In this document: positions 1-10,286 of the stretch, piece after piece | Numbering within the stretch: position 1 is the stretch's first letter | Layout: every line of letters begins with the position of its first letter | Source: Epithemia pelagica | Lineage: Eukaryota > Bacillariophyta > Bacillariophyceae > Surirellales > Surirellaceae | DNA: 64,000 nt | Direction: 5' to 3' | Assembly (NCBI GenBank): GCA_946965045.2 | Contig: OX337238.1 | Span: forward strand, 434,001 to 498,000 | The notes under the pieces: model-generated | The model's input: the letters and a program-made list of their open reading frames with translations, nothing else | What the model was told of the DNA's origin: nothing | The model's database searches: none | Program-made: the position numbers and the translations under genes

Positions 1-878
1 ACCACATATCTTTTTCGTTGAGTTCTTGTTTTGGTCCACCTTTGTACTCTGTTGTCCCGTGTCCTGATCCAACACTATGGATGTCGTAGGTTTTATTGAA
101 TCTTGAGGCCTGTTGTGCCGTGTTCTCAATGTGATGAGATGTCGTCTCCGTACTGTATTTCATCCGGTGGTCCTCCAATGTATTCCACAGCCATTTGAAA
201 TCCACTGCTCTCTCCATTTCTTGTCTGAGCCTCCAGAAAATATCTGGTCCATTCCCATGGAAGACCTCCGTAGTATTTCATGGCCCATAACACGTCTCCG
301 AATTCCAAATTTTTGTCGTTCTCCACCCGAGACTACCAAACACATCAACAGGGAGATTGCAAGCAACAAACAGCAGCAAGGCGAATCGCAAACTGCTACT
401 TCCATACACAACGAAAAGCATTACATTGTTCTATACATCGGGGAACCATAATCGTAGAGAGAGAGAGAACGCTCCTCTTGGTGAGGGACATTTATTTTGG
501 GGGTTCGCGAGTATACAAAACATCATGGATTCGAAAAAGTAGTAACTTTGAGATCCACCTTTTTGTTCAAAACTCTATGTATATTTCTAGGTACGAGGGA
601 GTTGTCGTTCCGACCATTGCACTGACATTCCAAACAGGCGGACCCGTGAAAAGCTCCTCCAATGCGTCCTGTTCGAGCGCTGCACCTCTCGTCAGTGAAG
701 AACGAAACAGCGCTCCGCCAACCAGACAAACACCAATGAGCCGAGAGCGACGGTTGAATTCGAAGCCATGCGACATGGATTCATCAGTCACAGTCCGTTT
801 TCACTCTGTGATACTTTTGCTGTTGCCGCGGCGGCGGCTGCAACAGCGGCTTTTGATCCAATCAAGTGGGGATCGGTT
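1..878. other. No confident gene; possible broken secretory ORF
   Basis: No reading frame here carries a recognisable domain. On the minus strand an ATG at 405 opens a short hydrophobic, signal-peptide-like segment (LLLAISLLMCLVVSGG), but its frame continues only to about 160. Another minus frame (326 down to 126) reads more like ordinary protein (rich in W, Y, E, G). The two would join only by a frameshift near 325, with no room for an intron. This may be a decayed gene or chance. The rest is 3' flank of the kinase gene. Confidence 0.2.
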
Positions 879-2387
879 TCACTCGGTGCTACTTATTGTT
901 TCCGGTTGTGGTTCTTGTGATGGTTGCTGTTGCGTTTGATACTGCGCCTTGCTGATCCAGTATTGATGGAAGCGACTTTGGGCATACAAGAGGTAATCGT
1001 AGTCGGTACACCCTTCGGTGGCGGCTTGATTGACGGCCCACAATCCCCAATACAAGTGATTGACCAAGCAAAAGACTCGAATCTCCTCCAGCAATTCGGG
1101 CAGTGTGGGAATGGGTGGTGGAGTGTCGTTGTCCTTGCTGTCGTCATTGCTGCGGTTGGACCCACCACGGTCCACCACAAGGGTGTGCACCGTATCCAAA
1201 TAGGATTGCACAAAGCATTCTTGTTGCGCGGGCGTGGGAAACCAATCATAATTGGGTACGGCCGTCGTTGGTGGTCCATTGGCATATTCATTCCAATGAT
1301 TGGCAATGTCAAAACTGGGATAATTGCAACCACCATATTCAAAATCAATCAATTGTATTTGTTGCGTGTCGTCCTGATACAAAATGTTGGACGCCAAGAC
1401 ATCATTGTGACACAAGCGAATCGTTGCTGTACTACTATTACCATCCGAGTCGGTGGGGTCAATGATACTCTGGAGCCATGTCAGTTCGTCGGGAATGCTG
1501 GTGGACGACGACAAGACGTTGAGTTGGTTGGCCCGTTGTTGATCGTACGAGGTTGGAAATTTGAATTCCCTCACGGCCGTGACAGCTTGCTCGTGCCATT
1601 CGGACAATTGCGTCCACAAGACGGGTTGCAACACGGCCGAGGATGACTGGGTCGGTTCGTCGGACGAGGACGACAATTCCACTAAATGCGGTGGCACGTC
1701 CATGCCATAATGCAACTGGGCCATCGCCGCAGCAATGCCTCGTGCCATTTCGGGTTGTCCCAATTCCACAGTTTGCAAGGGTCGCATGCCGTCCATCCAT
1801 CCTTCGACACGGCCATTGCCAAAGGCGCCATAATAGGGCGGTGCCAGACCGGCCTGGGCCAAGGCCATGTACGTGCTGGTTTCGACATCTCGATCAATCA
1901 AGCCCGCCGCACCAAACAAGCGAATCAAGACCACATTGGGAACAATCGCGGACGACGACGTTGTCGTGTTGTCGTGGTGCTCGTTCCTATGGGTTTCCGT
2001 TTCCTTATTGCCCCATAACAAGGCGGCGTGAAGGCCCGACACCTTGAACAAGGTGTTGGTCGTTCCACCGACCACCGGCTCCACCACCAATTGGTCCAAG
2101 TATTGCTGGTGAAGTGCATGATGATGCTGAAACAGGAGCGTCACCACACGGCCCAAAATCGTGGCAGGAGACTTGGTGGTTGGAGGCGACGACGACGACG
2201 ACGAAGCCGCAGCATTCGCGACGACAAGGTCGTCATGCGATAACGTGACGACTGTCAAGGGCAAATAGGGATAGCCATTGACCCAATGAATCTCGGATGC
2301 GGCTGGATCCTGGTCACCCTCTGGATGTTGTTGTTGCTGCTGCTGTTGAGCTTTGGAACGGGCCTCTCGAAACTCTTGGGGCGACAT
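879..2387 (-). CDS. Choline/ethanolamine kinase-like protein
   Basis: Predicted to phosphorylate choline or ethanolamine with ATP, the first step of the Kennedy pathway for phosphatidylcholine/ethanolamine, in the cytosol. About 502 aa when started at the ATG at 2387 (MSPQEFREAR); an in-frame ATG at 2456 would add 23 residues (MIIGPIIFCRKKK...). The kinase signature is clear: the Brenner loop CHNDVLASNIL near residue 322, followed about 25 residues later by IDFEYGGCNYPSFDIANHW, typical of choline/ethanolamine kinases. The N-terminus has a polyglutamine stretch and a Ser-rich loop, and a low-complexity DDSKDNDTPPP insert lies late in the protein, so it is longer than the usual 350-450 aa. No intron is needed. 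Choline versus ethanolamine preference cannot be told from sequence. Confidence 0.85.
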   Translation of the reverse strand: MSPQEFREARSKAQQQQQQQHPEGDQDPAASEIHWVNGYPYLPLTVVTLSHDDLVVANAAASSSSSSPPTTKSPATILGRVVTLLFQHHHALHQQYLDQLVVEPVVGGTTNTLFKVSGLHAALLWGNKETETHRNEHHDNTTTSSSAIVPNVVLIRLFGAAGLIDRDVETSTYMALAQAGLAPPYYGAFGNGRVEGWMDGMRPLQTVELGQPEMARGIAAAMAQLHYGMDVPPHLVELSSSSDEPTQSSSAVLQPVLWTQLSEWHEQAVTAVREFKFPTSYDQQRANQLNVLSSSTSIPDELTWLQSIIDPTDSDGNSSTATIRLCHNDVLASNILYQDDTQQIQLIDFEYGGCNYPSFDIANHWNEYANGPPTTAVPNYDWFPTPAQQECFVQSYLDTVHTLVVDRGGSNRSNDDSKDNDTPPPIPTLPELLEEIRVFCLVNHLYWGLWAVNQAATEGCTDYDYLLYAQSRFHQYWISKAQYQTQQQPSQEPQPETISSTE

Positions 2388-2784
2388 GGTGGCAACCACA
2401 CAAGAAAAACCGAAACACTTTTTTTTTCGACAAAAAATAATTGGACCAATGATCATGCGACCTACCAGCGATCCGTGTATTCACTTCTCAGCGTCCTTCT
2501 CAATAATTGTACAAAACTTTATACATTAGTATGACTTGACAAAGATGGGAATTTTGAACCTAAGTATCCTTGTGTCACATCGAGTACTACGACATTGCTT
2601 CTTCTATTGCCCTGCTTTCTGCGATGTTTCTTCTCTTTCCCGAAAAAAAATGAGCCTTTGGTCGTTTCCTTTTTTGTTTTGAACGCATTTTGAATCGACG
2701 ACAACAAAACACCACCAACACCCTCGCTCCTGGAGTGAAGAGAAGAAAGAGACAAAGACCATTCTTGGAACGTGTTTCACCAGG

Positions 2785-3741
2785 ATGACTACTAGACGAA
2801 CGATTTTGGCGCTACTTCTTTGTTGTTTTCCCTTCGACGCCGTGGCGAACCAGGCCCGAGGAGGAGGTGGTGGCTTCCTTGGCATGTTTTCCTCGGGCGT
2901 TACATCTTCCCATTCTCATCCTCACGACGACGACGACGACGACGACGACAGACGAATCCGATCGAATCGAACCAACCGATCCAAAGCCAGAGGATCCTCC
3001 TGGTTCCAAGATATTGAGTTTGAGGACGTTCCAGACACGGAGAAGAAACTCGGTGCACCACAAGACGCTCTCGATCACCCTCAAGAAGAAGGTGCGGCAG
3101 TCTTAGACGCCTTGCAACTCCATCCCTTGCTGCAAATCCCCCTGTCCTTCTCGTTGAATGGCATTTTGGACAGTCCTCTGACACCTGTGTGTGCCTTTTG
3201 TGATACGGCCGCCATGCGGACCGTCATGTCGTGGGATACCGCCAAACGGCTGGGATTGTTGCCCCATTTGGATCGTCGCTATGCCGGGGCCAAGGCCGTG
3301 GGAGTCGGTTCGTGTCGCGTCTTGGGTCGTTTGCCCGCCGGTCTGTGCGATTTGCATCTGAGTGGTACTAATGATGGGACGACGGTGACGGTCCCATCGC
3401 CACCCATTACCATTTTGGATACCACCGGTACACCGGGAGTCGAATTGCTCCTCGGTCTCGATTTCCTTCGCGAGCATCGGGCCATTCTCGATTTGAGACG
3501 AGAAGAGTTGAGAATAACCGTGGACCGAACCGAATTTTGCATTCCATTCCTACGACCACGGGGCTCGTCGTCCGTCCATGGTCTTTCGGGTGGTGGTGGA
3601 GGACGAGGAGGAGATGCCGCCGCATACTCCTTTTGGGGTGCCTGGGGAACCCCCAACAAACACACACGGCAAGTTCTCTCCTTTGGCGGCGACTATGAGG
3701 ACGACGAGGAGGACGAATTCATTGACATGTCGGGAGTCTAA
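2785..3741 (+). CDS. Secreted retropepsin-like aspartyl protease (Ddi1-type domain)
   Basis: 318 aa. Residues 1-22 form a signal peptide (RRTILALLLCCFPFDAVA), followed by an Asp-rich, low-complexity stretch. Residues about 110-260 match the retroviral-type protease domain of DDI1/DDI2: an active-site segment CDTAAMRTVMSWDTAKRLG, then LDRRYAGAKAVGVG, a GRLP turn, and ELLLGLDFLREHRAILDL. The catalytic Asp is present, but the usual D-S/T-G-A reads D-T-A-A. Ddi1 proteins are cytosolic/nuclear and carry ubiquitin-like or UBA domains; neither is seen here, while a signal peptide is. The C-terminus is Gly-rich, then acidic. Activity would need homodimerisation, as in other retropepsins. It may be a secretory-pathway protease or a degenerate binding domain. 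Confidence 0.75.
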   Translation: MTTRRTILALLLCCFPFDAVANQARGGGGGFLGMFSSGVTSSHSHPHDDDDDDDDRRIRSNRTNRSKARGSSWFQDIEFEDVPDTEKKLGAPQDALDHPQEEGAAVLDALQLHPLLQIPLSFSLNGILDSPLTPVCAFCDTAAMRTVMSWDTAKRLGLLPHLDRRYAGAKAVGVGSCRVLGRLPAGLCDLHLSGTNDGTTVTVPSPPITILDTTGTPGVELLLGLDFLREHRAILDLRREELRITVDRTEFCIPFLRPRGSSSVHGLSGGGGGRGGDAAAYSFWGAWGTPNKHTRQVLSFGGDYEDDEEDEFIDMSGV

Positions 3742-4132
3742 ACGATGTTGAGTTTTGGATTTTGCGACGCGACACAATTCAACCCAGTGTGATGGGAGTG
3801 CTATCATCTATACCTCTCACACGTCGTTGGTGGATTCAACGAAAACTACCAACCAGGCAAACCTCATGTCCTGGAGTTCATGACACAATTTATGATTTAT
3901 AACATTCTCGTTTCAACCCCCCTATAGTAATCTTTTGCACCTCATGCTGGAGCAAGCATTTCTCTACCTAGGTTTACAATGTACGAAACATCAATGGGCG
4001 TAGCCATGCGACGTCCCTTTTCTACTCAAAATTCCTTCGGGCACGGAACAACTGGGGCAGGAGCTCGCCCATATGATGTTTGTTCCTGGTGTGACTCGAG
4101 CACTGCGACGACTGTGTGTGCAACGTTTTCGT
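3742..4132. other. Intergenic, convergent gene ends
   Basis: 3' flanks of the retropepsin-like gene (+) and the DUF1995 gene (-). No RNA gene, repeat or ORF with recognisable content was seen. Confidence 0.5.
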
Positions 4133-5299
4133 TCATGGAGCTTTGGCCGCCGCTTGGACCATGGCATTGACGGCTTGCGGATAGGACGGTCGTGTCTCGG
4201 AGACCAAGGCCACCGTATCCTGAACGGTGATGCGTACCGGTTGGCCGTCTCGTCCCTCTTGTTGTTGTTGTACGGTTTGCAAAATGACTTGCCACGGTTC
4301 GGGATAGACGCGATACAACCATCCATACAATCCCTTGTCCACAATGGGTTTCAACCAAAAAACGGCTTCAAAGTCGTCGTAAAAGGATTTGGTTGCGGCC
4401 AAGGCGGGGAAAAACACACCTGGATAGTATCCATCGCGAACCTTGTCCAGAGCGCCATTGACGATACAGGTGGGAGCCTGTTGTTGTGGCAATGTGTTGG
4501 ACCGCTGGTGCAAGGTTTGCACATTGATCCAATCTTCGACCGGTCCACCATTGCCCGGTTGACACACGAGATGCAACCGAGGCGAAACGGTCGGATCCAA
4601 CTCATCCAAGGTACTGGAATCGGCCAAAATGCCATCGCCCCCCTGGAACCACTTGTTCATGGTGGACGCCAAGGTGGTTCCCCACGCCAACGTCATTTGG
4701 TCTTGATTGTCTTCTCCCAAGACACGGGACAAGGCCGCTCGAATCGAGGTGAACCGACAGGCGGAACGATAGCGTTGACCCGTCCATTCCTGTTTGGTCA
4801 ATTCACATTCCTTGTCGTCGGGCAAAATGAACCAGACATCCTTGACGGTTTTTTTGGTCAAGGTGGGTACCAGTTGCGCGCACCAATCTCGATTGGCATC
4901 CAGTTCGGACAAATTGTCAAAATCGTCAAATTGACTCTTGCTTTGATCGCCACCGGCCAGGGGTGGAAATTCCAGTTCCAATTGCGTTTGGCCGTCGCGC
5001 AACGCACGCTCCAAGGCCGTTTGGGCCAATTTGCGAAAGGTTCCTTGAATGTCCAAGGATTTGGACACGGACTTTTCAAAGGGGGAAAGTCCCTTGGGCA
5101 ATGGCGTGGCACCCATCTGGGTCGAATGCCGATGCTGGTTGTGGTTGTTGGTAGTAGTCGTAGTTCGTACGGCGTCATTGGCAGCCCGAAAGTTGTGGTG
5201 GTTGTGGATCACAGGGACAAAGCCGTCCACTTGCTGCAGGGCAATCCAAGCCACGAGAAGAACGGCACACTTCCTTGAGACACGATTGCAAAGGGTCAT
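4133..5299 (-). CDS. Plastid-targeted DUF1995 protein
   Basis: 388 aa from the ATG at 5299. The N-terminus is a signal peptide (CAVLLVAWIALQQVDG) running into GFVPV, the Phe-containing junction typical of diatom plastid preproteins. Upstream in-frame ATGs at 5329 and 5341 would add 10-14 residues. The body resembles DUF1995 proteins, the family that includes the plant photosystem II assembly factor LPA3: LSPFEKSVSKSLDIQG, then ALERALRDGQTQLELEFPPL, KDVWFILPDDKE and a Trp-rich C-terminal half (GLYGWLYRVYPEPWQVI). Its likely place is the plastid stroma or thylakoid surface; the molecular function is not established for diatoms. It is divergent from the small ELM2-like gene, with about 300 bp between start codons. 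The open frame running further upstream to 5944 is antisense to that gene and is not counted. Confidence 0.75.
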   Translation of the reverse strand: MTLCNRVSRKCAVLLVAWIALQQVDGFVPVIHNHHNFRAANDAVRTTTTTNNHNQHRHSTQMGATPLPKGLSPFEKSVSKSLDIQGTFRKLAQTALERALRDGQTQLELEFPPLAGGDQSKSQFDDFDNLSELDANRDWCAQLVPTLTKKTVKDVWFILPDDKECELTKQEWTGQRYRSACRFTSIRAALSRVLGEDNQDQMTLAWGTTLASTMNKWFQGGDGILADSSTLDELDPTVSPRLHLVCQPGNGGPVEDWINVQTLHQRSNTLPQQQAPTCIVNGALDKVRDGYYPGVFFPALAATKSFYDDFEAVFWLKPIVDKGLYGWLYRVYPEPWQVILQTVQQQQEGRDGQPVRITVQDTVALVSETRPSYPQAVNAMVQAAAKAP

Positions 5300-5605
5300 C
5301 TCAAATAAGGTGGTTTGTTGGAATGGCATGGATGATACCATTGTGGATTGTTGAACGAGAAAAAAATAACCCACAGACCAATACACGAGAAAAGATCGAC
5401 AAAACTTCAAATATGACGTCATCGACCTCCAACCAACGCGTAACAAAATATGGAGTCCCGAATCTCCAGAACTCGCGGTCGCAGTTCGCCATCCATTCTT
5501 TGCGCAATCGCAACCAGCAGAGTGTGTATTCGAACAACAGGCACTGGGATTCAGAGAGGAACAGAGAAAGCACCAAGGTAGAGAAGAAGGATTCGACAAG
5601 ACACA

Positions 5606-5920
5606 ATGACGGAACGAAAACGCGACAAGAAGGAAGCGGATGCGGATGATACGCATTCCTCGACAACCACCACTACCAATTTGCTCTTGTATCCAAACCA
5701 ACGCCAAAACGACGACGACGACGACGACAACGGCAGCTCCAACAAGAAGGCCAAACGGGAAACCGCCTATCTGCAGTTTCGAGGACGTCGAGGTCCACGC
5801 ATTGGTGACTCCTTTCAAGCCGACATACTGCCGGTCCCTCGAGTCTCGGGACCTTCCCAGAATCCAACCAAGCCACAAACCGTGGATGAGAAAGAGGAAG
5901 ATCCCGAGGGCACACAGTAA
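5606..5920 (+). CDS. Small acidic/basic protein with ELM2-like motif
   Basis: 104 aa. After a charged, Asp-rich low-complexity N-terminus with a basic KKAKRE patch, residues about 57-80 read QFRGRRGPRIGDSFQADILP. This matches the start of the ELM2 domain (R-x-G-x-x-[YF]-Q-A-x-[IVL]-P) known from MTA, CoREST and MIER chromatin co-repressors. The rest of an ELM2 domain and any SANT domain are missing, so it would be a minimal nuclear protein that mimics only the first ELM2 segment. Homologous short proteins may exist in other diatoms, but this was not tested. The start codon is the first ATG of the frame. A spliced continuation past 5920 was looked for and not found. Confidence 0.5.
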   Translation: MTERKRDKKEADADDTHSSTTTTTNLLLYPNQRQNDDDDDDNGSSNKKAKRETAYLQFRGRRGPRIGDSFQADILPVPRVSGPSQNPTKPQTVDEKEEDPEGTQ

Positions 5921-7007
5921 CTCGTAAAAAGTTCGTAACAACAAGCGTCAGATGGAGACGCATTCACAATGCAAAAACCTCTATTTCTCAAAATCAGCTC
6001 AACGGCCTTCCTGCTTTCGATTCTATTCCGAAAAGATGGTCTGTATCAGGGATTTGGATGAAGTTGAGTGGGTATACATGGAACGACTTGAAACTTCTGG
6101 ACTCGCTGAAAGTTTGTCCTGTATATATAAGGCATTCATAGATGATATGTACATGAGGAAGATTCTTTTCTCTTTTTCCAAAAGCAGAGCAATTTTCACT
6201 CCATTGCCGATGCTACTGCGAGATTCACTGTGCTGGACCAACGCTCCGACCCCACCGTACCGTCGTCCCTATTCCCAGATTTTGTCCGTAGTAAAGGAGC
6301 GTACCCAGGATTCTTGTTTCAGTAGCCGATGCACCAAGAGATGTCCCCACCCGAAAAAACCAAGCTACTCCTACAATGCAGCTGCGCTTACATCTTCGAT
6401 ACCCTTGTCCACAACGTCTCTACGGATATACCAATCCTCCGTCTCCTTGAAGATTCATACCCGACTGTTGCGTCTAGTTGCATCAGGGGTGGACTAAGTA
6501 CTCCGAAAGTCGTCGTTGTCATAGGAGTACGAAAACTTTGTAGGAGTAGGAGTAGCTATCCTAGCTTTCTCCCATTGTGGTTTTCTCGGCGAGTCCCAAC
6601 CAGTTGGGAAGTTTGTCGTGGCTGGCCGACGATCTCTTTTGGACCCCAACCGAAACTCCGACATTCTCCTCTACTGAAAAGTTGATAGAGCAGTCGACGA
6701 TCTCCATCCAAGACTTGCCAAAAAGTGACCGAAAACTGTACACTACCAAAATCCATCACCGAGAAAGATGTCTCCACCGAAAATATCAAAAAAAAATCGA
6801 GAACGGAGAGAACCAAACGAGAGTGTGATCTCTCATCTCTACATCGGAGGAACAAGGTTGCTCGGGTCACCCATTCCTGCTGTTGCATCTCTCAAGTGGA
6901 TCCTCTCGTCGTCTTGGGCAACAGCAACTTGACCACAGAGCGTATTACTGTGTATCCAACAACTTGACTGTTCAGAGCTCACCTCACTTGATACGTCAGA
7001 AAGCATC
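5921..7007. other. Intergenic / upstream region of the acidic membrane protein
   Basis: About 1.1 kb with several overlapping short frames on both strands, none with domain-like composition. Contains short GGAGTA-type direct and inverted motifs near 6525-6560 that recur elsewhere in the window (9880, 18370). No RNA gene recognised. Confidence 0.4.
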
Positions 7008-9644
7008 ATGTCGTCCCGGTATGATTTTGGGGACGATACGTCCGTCGATGACGAAGAAGAAGAAGAGGAGGAGGAGGAAGAGGAAGAAGAATTTGTCATT
7101 GGCACAGCGTCGGACAACTCGGAGGAACAAGACTATTCGGAAGAAGGCGGCGATGAGGGAAGCGAGGAGTTGCCGCATCCACCGCACATTGGAGGAGCGC
7201 CTCCACCACCACAACACCACGACGACGATGGAGAATACATGGAAGAAAGTATCTCCGAGAGTGGCATGATGATGCAAGAGGACCACAGTGGTGCCAGCTA
7301 TGAGGACGAAATATTGACGGAAAGCTTTAAAGAGCCCGAGGCCTATTCGATTGTCGACGCGATTGCCGGTCACAAGAGTTACAACAGTCACGATAGTCAT
7401 ACCGACCCAGTGTTTGGCACAAGTTTTATGGCGCTGGTGAATCGAAATCGTGATCAAATCAGTGACATTCAAGCCACACAAAAGTCCTTTTTCGACGACG
7501 ATCCGGAAGAGGAGGAGGAGGAAGAAGATCCATACGAGAAAGCGGGCCGAAAATACGACGATCCGCCAAAGGAGTATGAGGATGACGATGGCCGAGATGA
7601 CTATCAAGATAGCCCAGAGGAATACGACGACGGTCCAGAGGAATACGACGACGGTCCAGAGGAATACGATGATGGTCCAGAGGAATACGATAGTCGTGAA
7701 GAGGAATATGATAGTCGTGAAGAGGAATATGACGACGACGACGACCAGGAATATGAGGAAGAGGAGGAAGAGGAAGAGGACTATGACGAAGACACGGCGC
7801 GAAACCCTTCGTCGAACAATCATGCCAGCTTTCGCACCTCTCCTGAGATTTACGAATCTCCCGAAGTCATTTACGAGGAGGCCCAAGAGTCCACGACCGA
7901 GGCATCCGACGACGACGACGCGGACCAACCCAATAACGACCAACCAATGCAAGAAAAGAAACCCGAAGATATCTTTGATGATTTTGTGGTGCAGCAACAG
8001 CAGGAACTGATTGAGTTGGAAACCGAAGAAGAGGAGGAAGAAGAATATATTGTAGAAGACGGGATGGCTCCAAATCACACATGGCCCAACCACCAGGGAC
8101 AAACTGTTCCGAATCAGGGACCAACAACATCACACGAACGAGCGGATGGCATTGTTCCTCCCCAACCACAAACAGCAGCGCCCATTCAGTTTCAACCCAA
8201 TCCCTCGGCGGCACAACAACCAGCAGGCTCGGTGCCTCCTTCGCAATCGTATCCTGCGCCTCAGCAACAACCGTATCCACAAAATTTGGCCGACCAACAA
8301 CAATTTCTTCAAAGACAGTCACAGGAGCCATATCCACAGCAACATCCACAACAAACGACGCAACCGCAGCCAGGACAACAATCGTTTCCCTATCAAACGC
8401 CGCAGCAACAAAACGGAGTGGCAGATCCACGAGCAGATGGGACCGCCGCCGCAGGACCTCCAGCGGCATATGCCACCGATTCTTCGAATTCACCCGATTC
8501 GTTGAATGAGGTCTCCCGCACTCTCGAAGAGAACGATAAGAGTACAACGTCATCGTCAAAACCAAAAAAGAAGAAGAAATCGAGCAAAAAGTCCAAGTCG
8601 AAATCAAAAGATTCACGGTCCAAGAGCAGTTCCGACAAGAGCGACAAGAAGAAAAAGAAGAAAAAGAAATCCAAGAAATCGTCAAAGAGTTCCGGAGACG
8701 AAAAGGACGGATCCAAAAGAGAAACAAGAGATACTGTAGTACCAGTCCCTATTGGTGCTGCACCCGACGATTTGTTTGAAGATGAACATGAGCCACTGGA
8801 TGCCGATTCAAGTCAACCACCACAAAGCAGAGCTGGTAAAGAAAACGAGGAAGGAGATGGTGTGTATCGAGAGTCAGGACGAAGCCGTCGGGATTCTGCC
8901 GACCCACGACAACGAAAAGACAAGCTGTCGAAGCAAAACCCCGAACAGGCCGTTGCCGGAGACTACGACGAAGAACTTGGTATCCGTCGACAATCCTCAA
9001 GAAAAGAGGACGGGGAAAGCCGGAATTGGCAATTGATACTGATATGCTGTTGCTTGGGCATTATCATTGTTGGTTCAAGTTTCGCGGCGGGTTTCCTGGG
9101 TGCTCGCTTAGCCGACGACGATGATGACGAAGCTCCGGCTCCCTTTCGGAATGCGGACGAGGGGGGACCAACTCCAGCACCCACGCCGAATCCCATCTTT
9201 TTCCCCAACAATACCATTGGTTGCCCCAACGGCAATGTACCTCTGGAAGTAGTTATGGTGTTTGACACCAAGCCGGAACAGATTGGCATTCATTTTCGAG
9301 ACGCGACCATGGCGCCAATTTGGGAATTTGGCGCCGGAACGTTCAAGTCGTTTTCCCACATGCTTCGCGAAAACTATTTCATGGTATGCATTGCACCAGG
9401 ACTTTCGTACGAGTTGGATATCACGGACGAAGGAAATGATGGAATGGTCTCGAACTTGGTCAATCAAGCAGTGTATGGCAAATTCAGCATATTTTACCAA
9501 AATGAGGTTGTGACCACCTATGATGGTGACTGTGGTGTGACGGAAGCATCGGATTGCGGTTCGTTTTGTGCCTGCAAGTTCACTCTGGAATCGGATCAAT
9601 TTACCGGACAATGCGAAACAGATTGCGACACTTTTTCCACATGA
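7008..9644 (+). CDS. Large acidic type II transmembrane protein, function unknown
   Basis: 878 aa, no intron. Residues 1-350 are extremely acidic (poly-Glu/Asp) and contain a tandem heptad array PEEYDDG/REEEYDS. Residues about 360-490 are Gln/Pro/Ala-rich; about 510-570 are a Lys/Ser-rich basic block (KPKKKKKSSKKSKSKSKDS). One hydrophobic helix (LILICCCLGIIIVGSSFAAGFLG, about 674-696) is preceded by charged residues and lacks an N-terminal signal, so a type II topology is likely. It would have a long disordered cytosolic or nuclear-facing part and a compact C-terminal lumenal or extracellular domain of about 140 residues. That domain has paired Cys (CGSFCACKF, CETDC) and looks beta-rich; I do not recognise its family. 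The start is supported by the acidic region beginning immediately after it. Confidence 0.75.
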   Translation: MSSRYDFGDDTSVDDEEEEEEEEEEEEEFVIGTASDNSEEQDYSEEGGDEGSEELPHPPHIGGAPPPPQHHDDDGEYMEESISESGMMMQEDHSGASYEDEILTESFKEPEAYSIVDAIAGHKSYNSHDSHTDPVFGTSFMALVNRNRDQISDIQATQKSFFDDDPEEEEEEEDPYEKAGRKYDDPPKEYEDDDGRDDYQDSPEEYDDGPEEYDDGPEEYDDGPEEYDSREEEYDSREEEYDDDDDQEYEEEEEEEEDYDEDTARNPSSNNHASFRTSPEIYESPEVIYEEAQESTTEASDDDDADQPNNDQPMQEKKPEDIFDDFVVQQQQELIELETEEEEEEEYIVEDGMAPNHTWPNHQGQTVPNQGPTTSHERADGIVPPQPQTAAPIQFQPNPSAAQQPAGSVPPSQSYPAPQQQPYPQNLADQQQFLQRQSQEPYPQQHPQQTTQPQPGQQSFPYQTPQQQNGVADPRADGTAAAGPPAAYATDSSNSPDSLNEVSRTLEENDKSTTSSSKPKKKKKSSKKSKSKSKDSRSKSSSDKSDKKKKKKKKSKKSSKSSGDEKDGSKRETRDTVVPVPIGAAPDDLFEDEHEPLDADSSQPPQSRAGKENEEGDGVYRESGRSRRDSADPRQRKDKLSKQNPEQAVAGDYDEELGIRRQSSRKEDGESRNWQLILICCCLGIIIVGSSFAAGFLGARLADDDDDEAPAPFRNADEGGPTPAPTPNPIFFPNNTIGCPNGNVPLEVVMVFDTKPEQIGIHFRDATMAPIWEFGAGTFKSFSHMLRENYFMVCIAPGLSYELDITDEGNDGMVSNLVNQAVYGKFSIFYQNEVVTTYDGDCGVTEASDCGSFCACKFTLESDQFTGQCETDCDTFST
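7612..7740 (+). repeat. In-frame 21-bp tandem repeat
   Basis: Four near-identical 21-bp units (ggtccagaggaatacgacga and variants) encode GPEEYDD, followed by related 21-bp units encoding SREEEYD. Unit length keeps the frame, so copy number can vary without breaking the protein. Confidence 0.85.
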
Positions 9645-10286
9645 GTTTTCTTGTGGAAACCGGAAATAGAGTTGTGTTGGGGCCATTGATCAGCTTTCGC
9701 GGGGAGAATTAAAGCTACTAGAGGGACTCTTCCGACCTAGACCTCAGTTGCATAGGCGTAAAGGATTCATTCTGAACCACCAAGAAACTCATAGCGCTTA
9801 ATAGTCCCTACTCATATTCGAGCGTACGATAAGGCCTGGTTGCTTTTCTCTTTCTAGGAGAATGAAGAAGAGGAGAGTAGGAGTACACTCCTAGGAGTAA
9901 ACAAAACATCCGTTCCCTAGACTTTGCCCGGACTCGATCCTAATCCTAAGTGGGGTAGCATAGTGGTTAGGGTTTGGGTTTTATGAAAGCGGCACGCGCG
10001 CGGCGCCACTTCTCCTCCCACCGCGCTGCCAGACATCACCCATCACCAACAATACGGATAAACACGTACGCTCATCAAACATGACTGACTTGTTCGCTTT
10101 GATGGCGATCCTCTTCTATTGTGTATTGTTCGTACGAAGACGAACAATGGGAATGTGAAAGGTTGATCTCTTTAAAAGGAAATCTCATTGATCCTACGCG
10201 CTACAGCTCTGTGGCAGATACTTTTTCGTGCAATGGGCTGGATGCAAATGTCCGTCGACCAACGTTCCAGACATCTTCCATGTCCG
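9645..10286. other. Intergenic region upstream of the PPR gene
   Basis: No gene recognised. Contains a palindromic cluster around 9880-9900 (ggagtacactcctaggagt) and a G/T-rich stretch at about 9955-9985 that resembles a tRNA A box but lacks a B box. In-frame ATGs at 10233, 10242 and 10248 lie just upstream of the chosen PPR start. Confidence 0.4.

Noticed and set aside
4073-5278. 401-codon plus-strand frame
   Set aside because: Antisense to the DUF1995 gene, which has a plastid leader and family motifs; the plus frame shows no recognisable domain.
6996-8102. 368-codon minus-strand frame, very hydrophobic (Val/Leu/Phe-rich), looking like a multi-pass membrane protein
   Set aside because: It is the complement of the Asp/Glu-rich repeats of the real plus-strand gene; GAA/GAC codons read backwards as TTC/GTC. 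No domain, and the plus frame is far longer with structured ends.
9950-10020. tRNA-like A box (ggggtagcatagtggttagg)
   Set aside because: No GGTTCGAATCC-type B box at the proper distance and no cloverleaf can be folded; probably a G/T-rich chance match.
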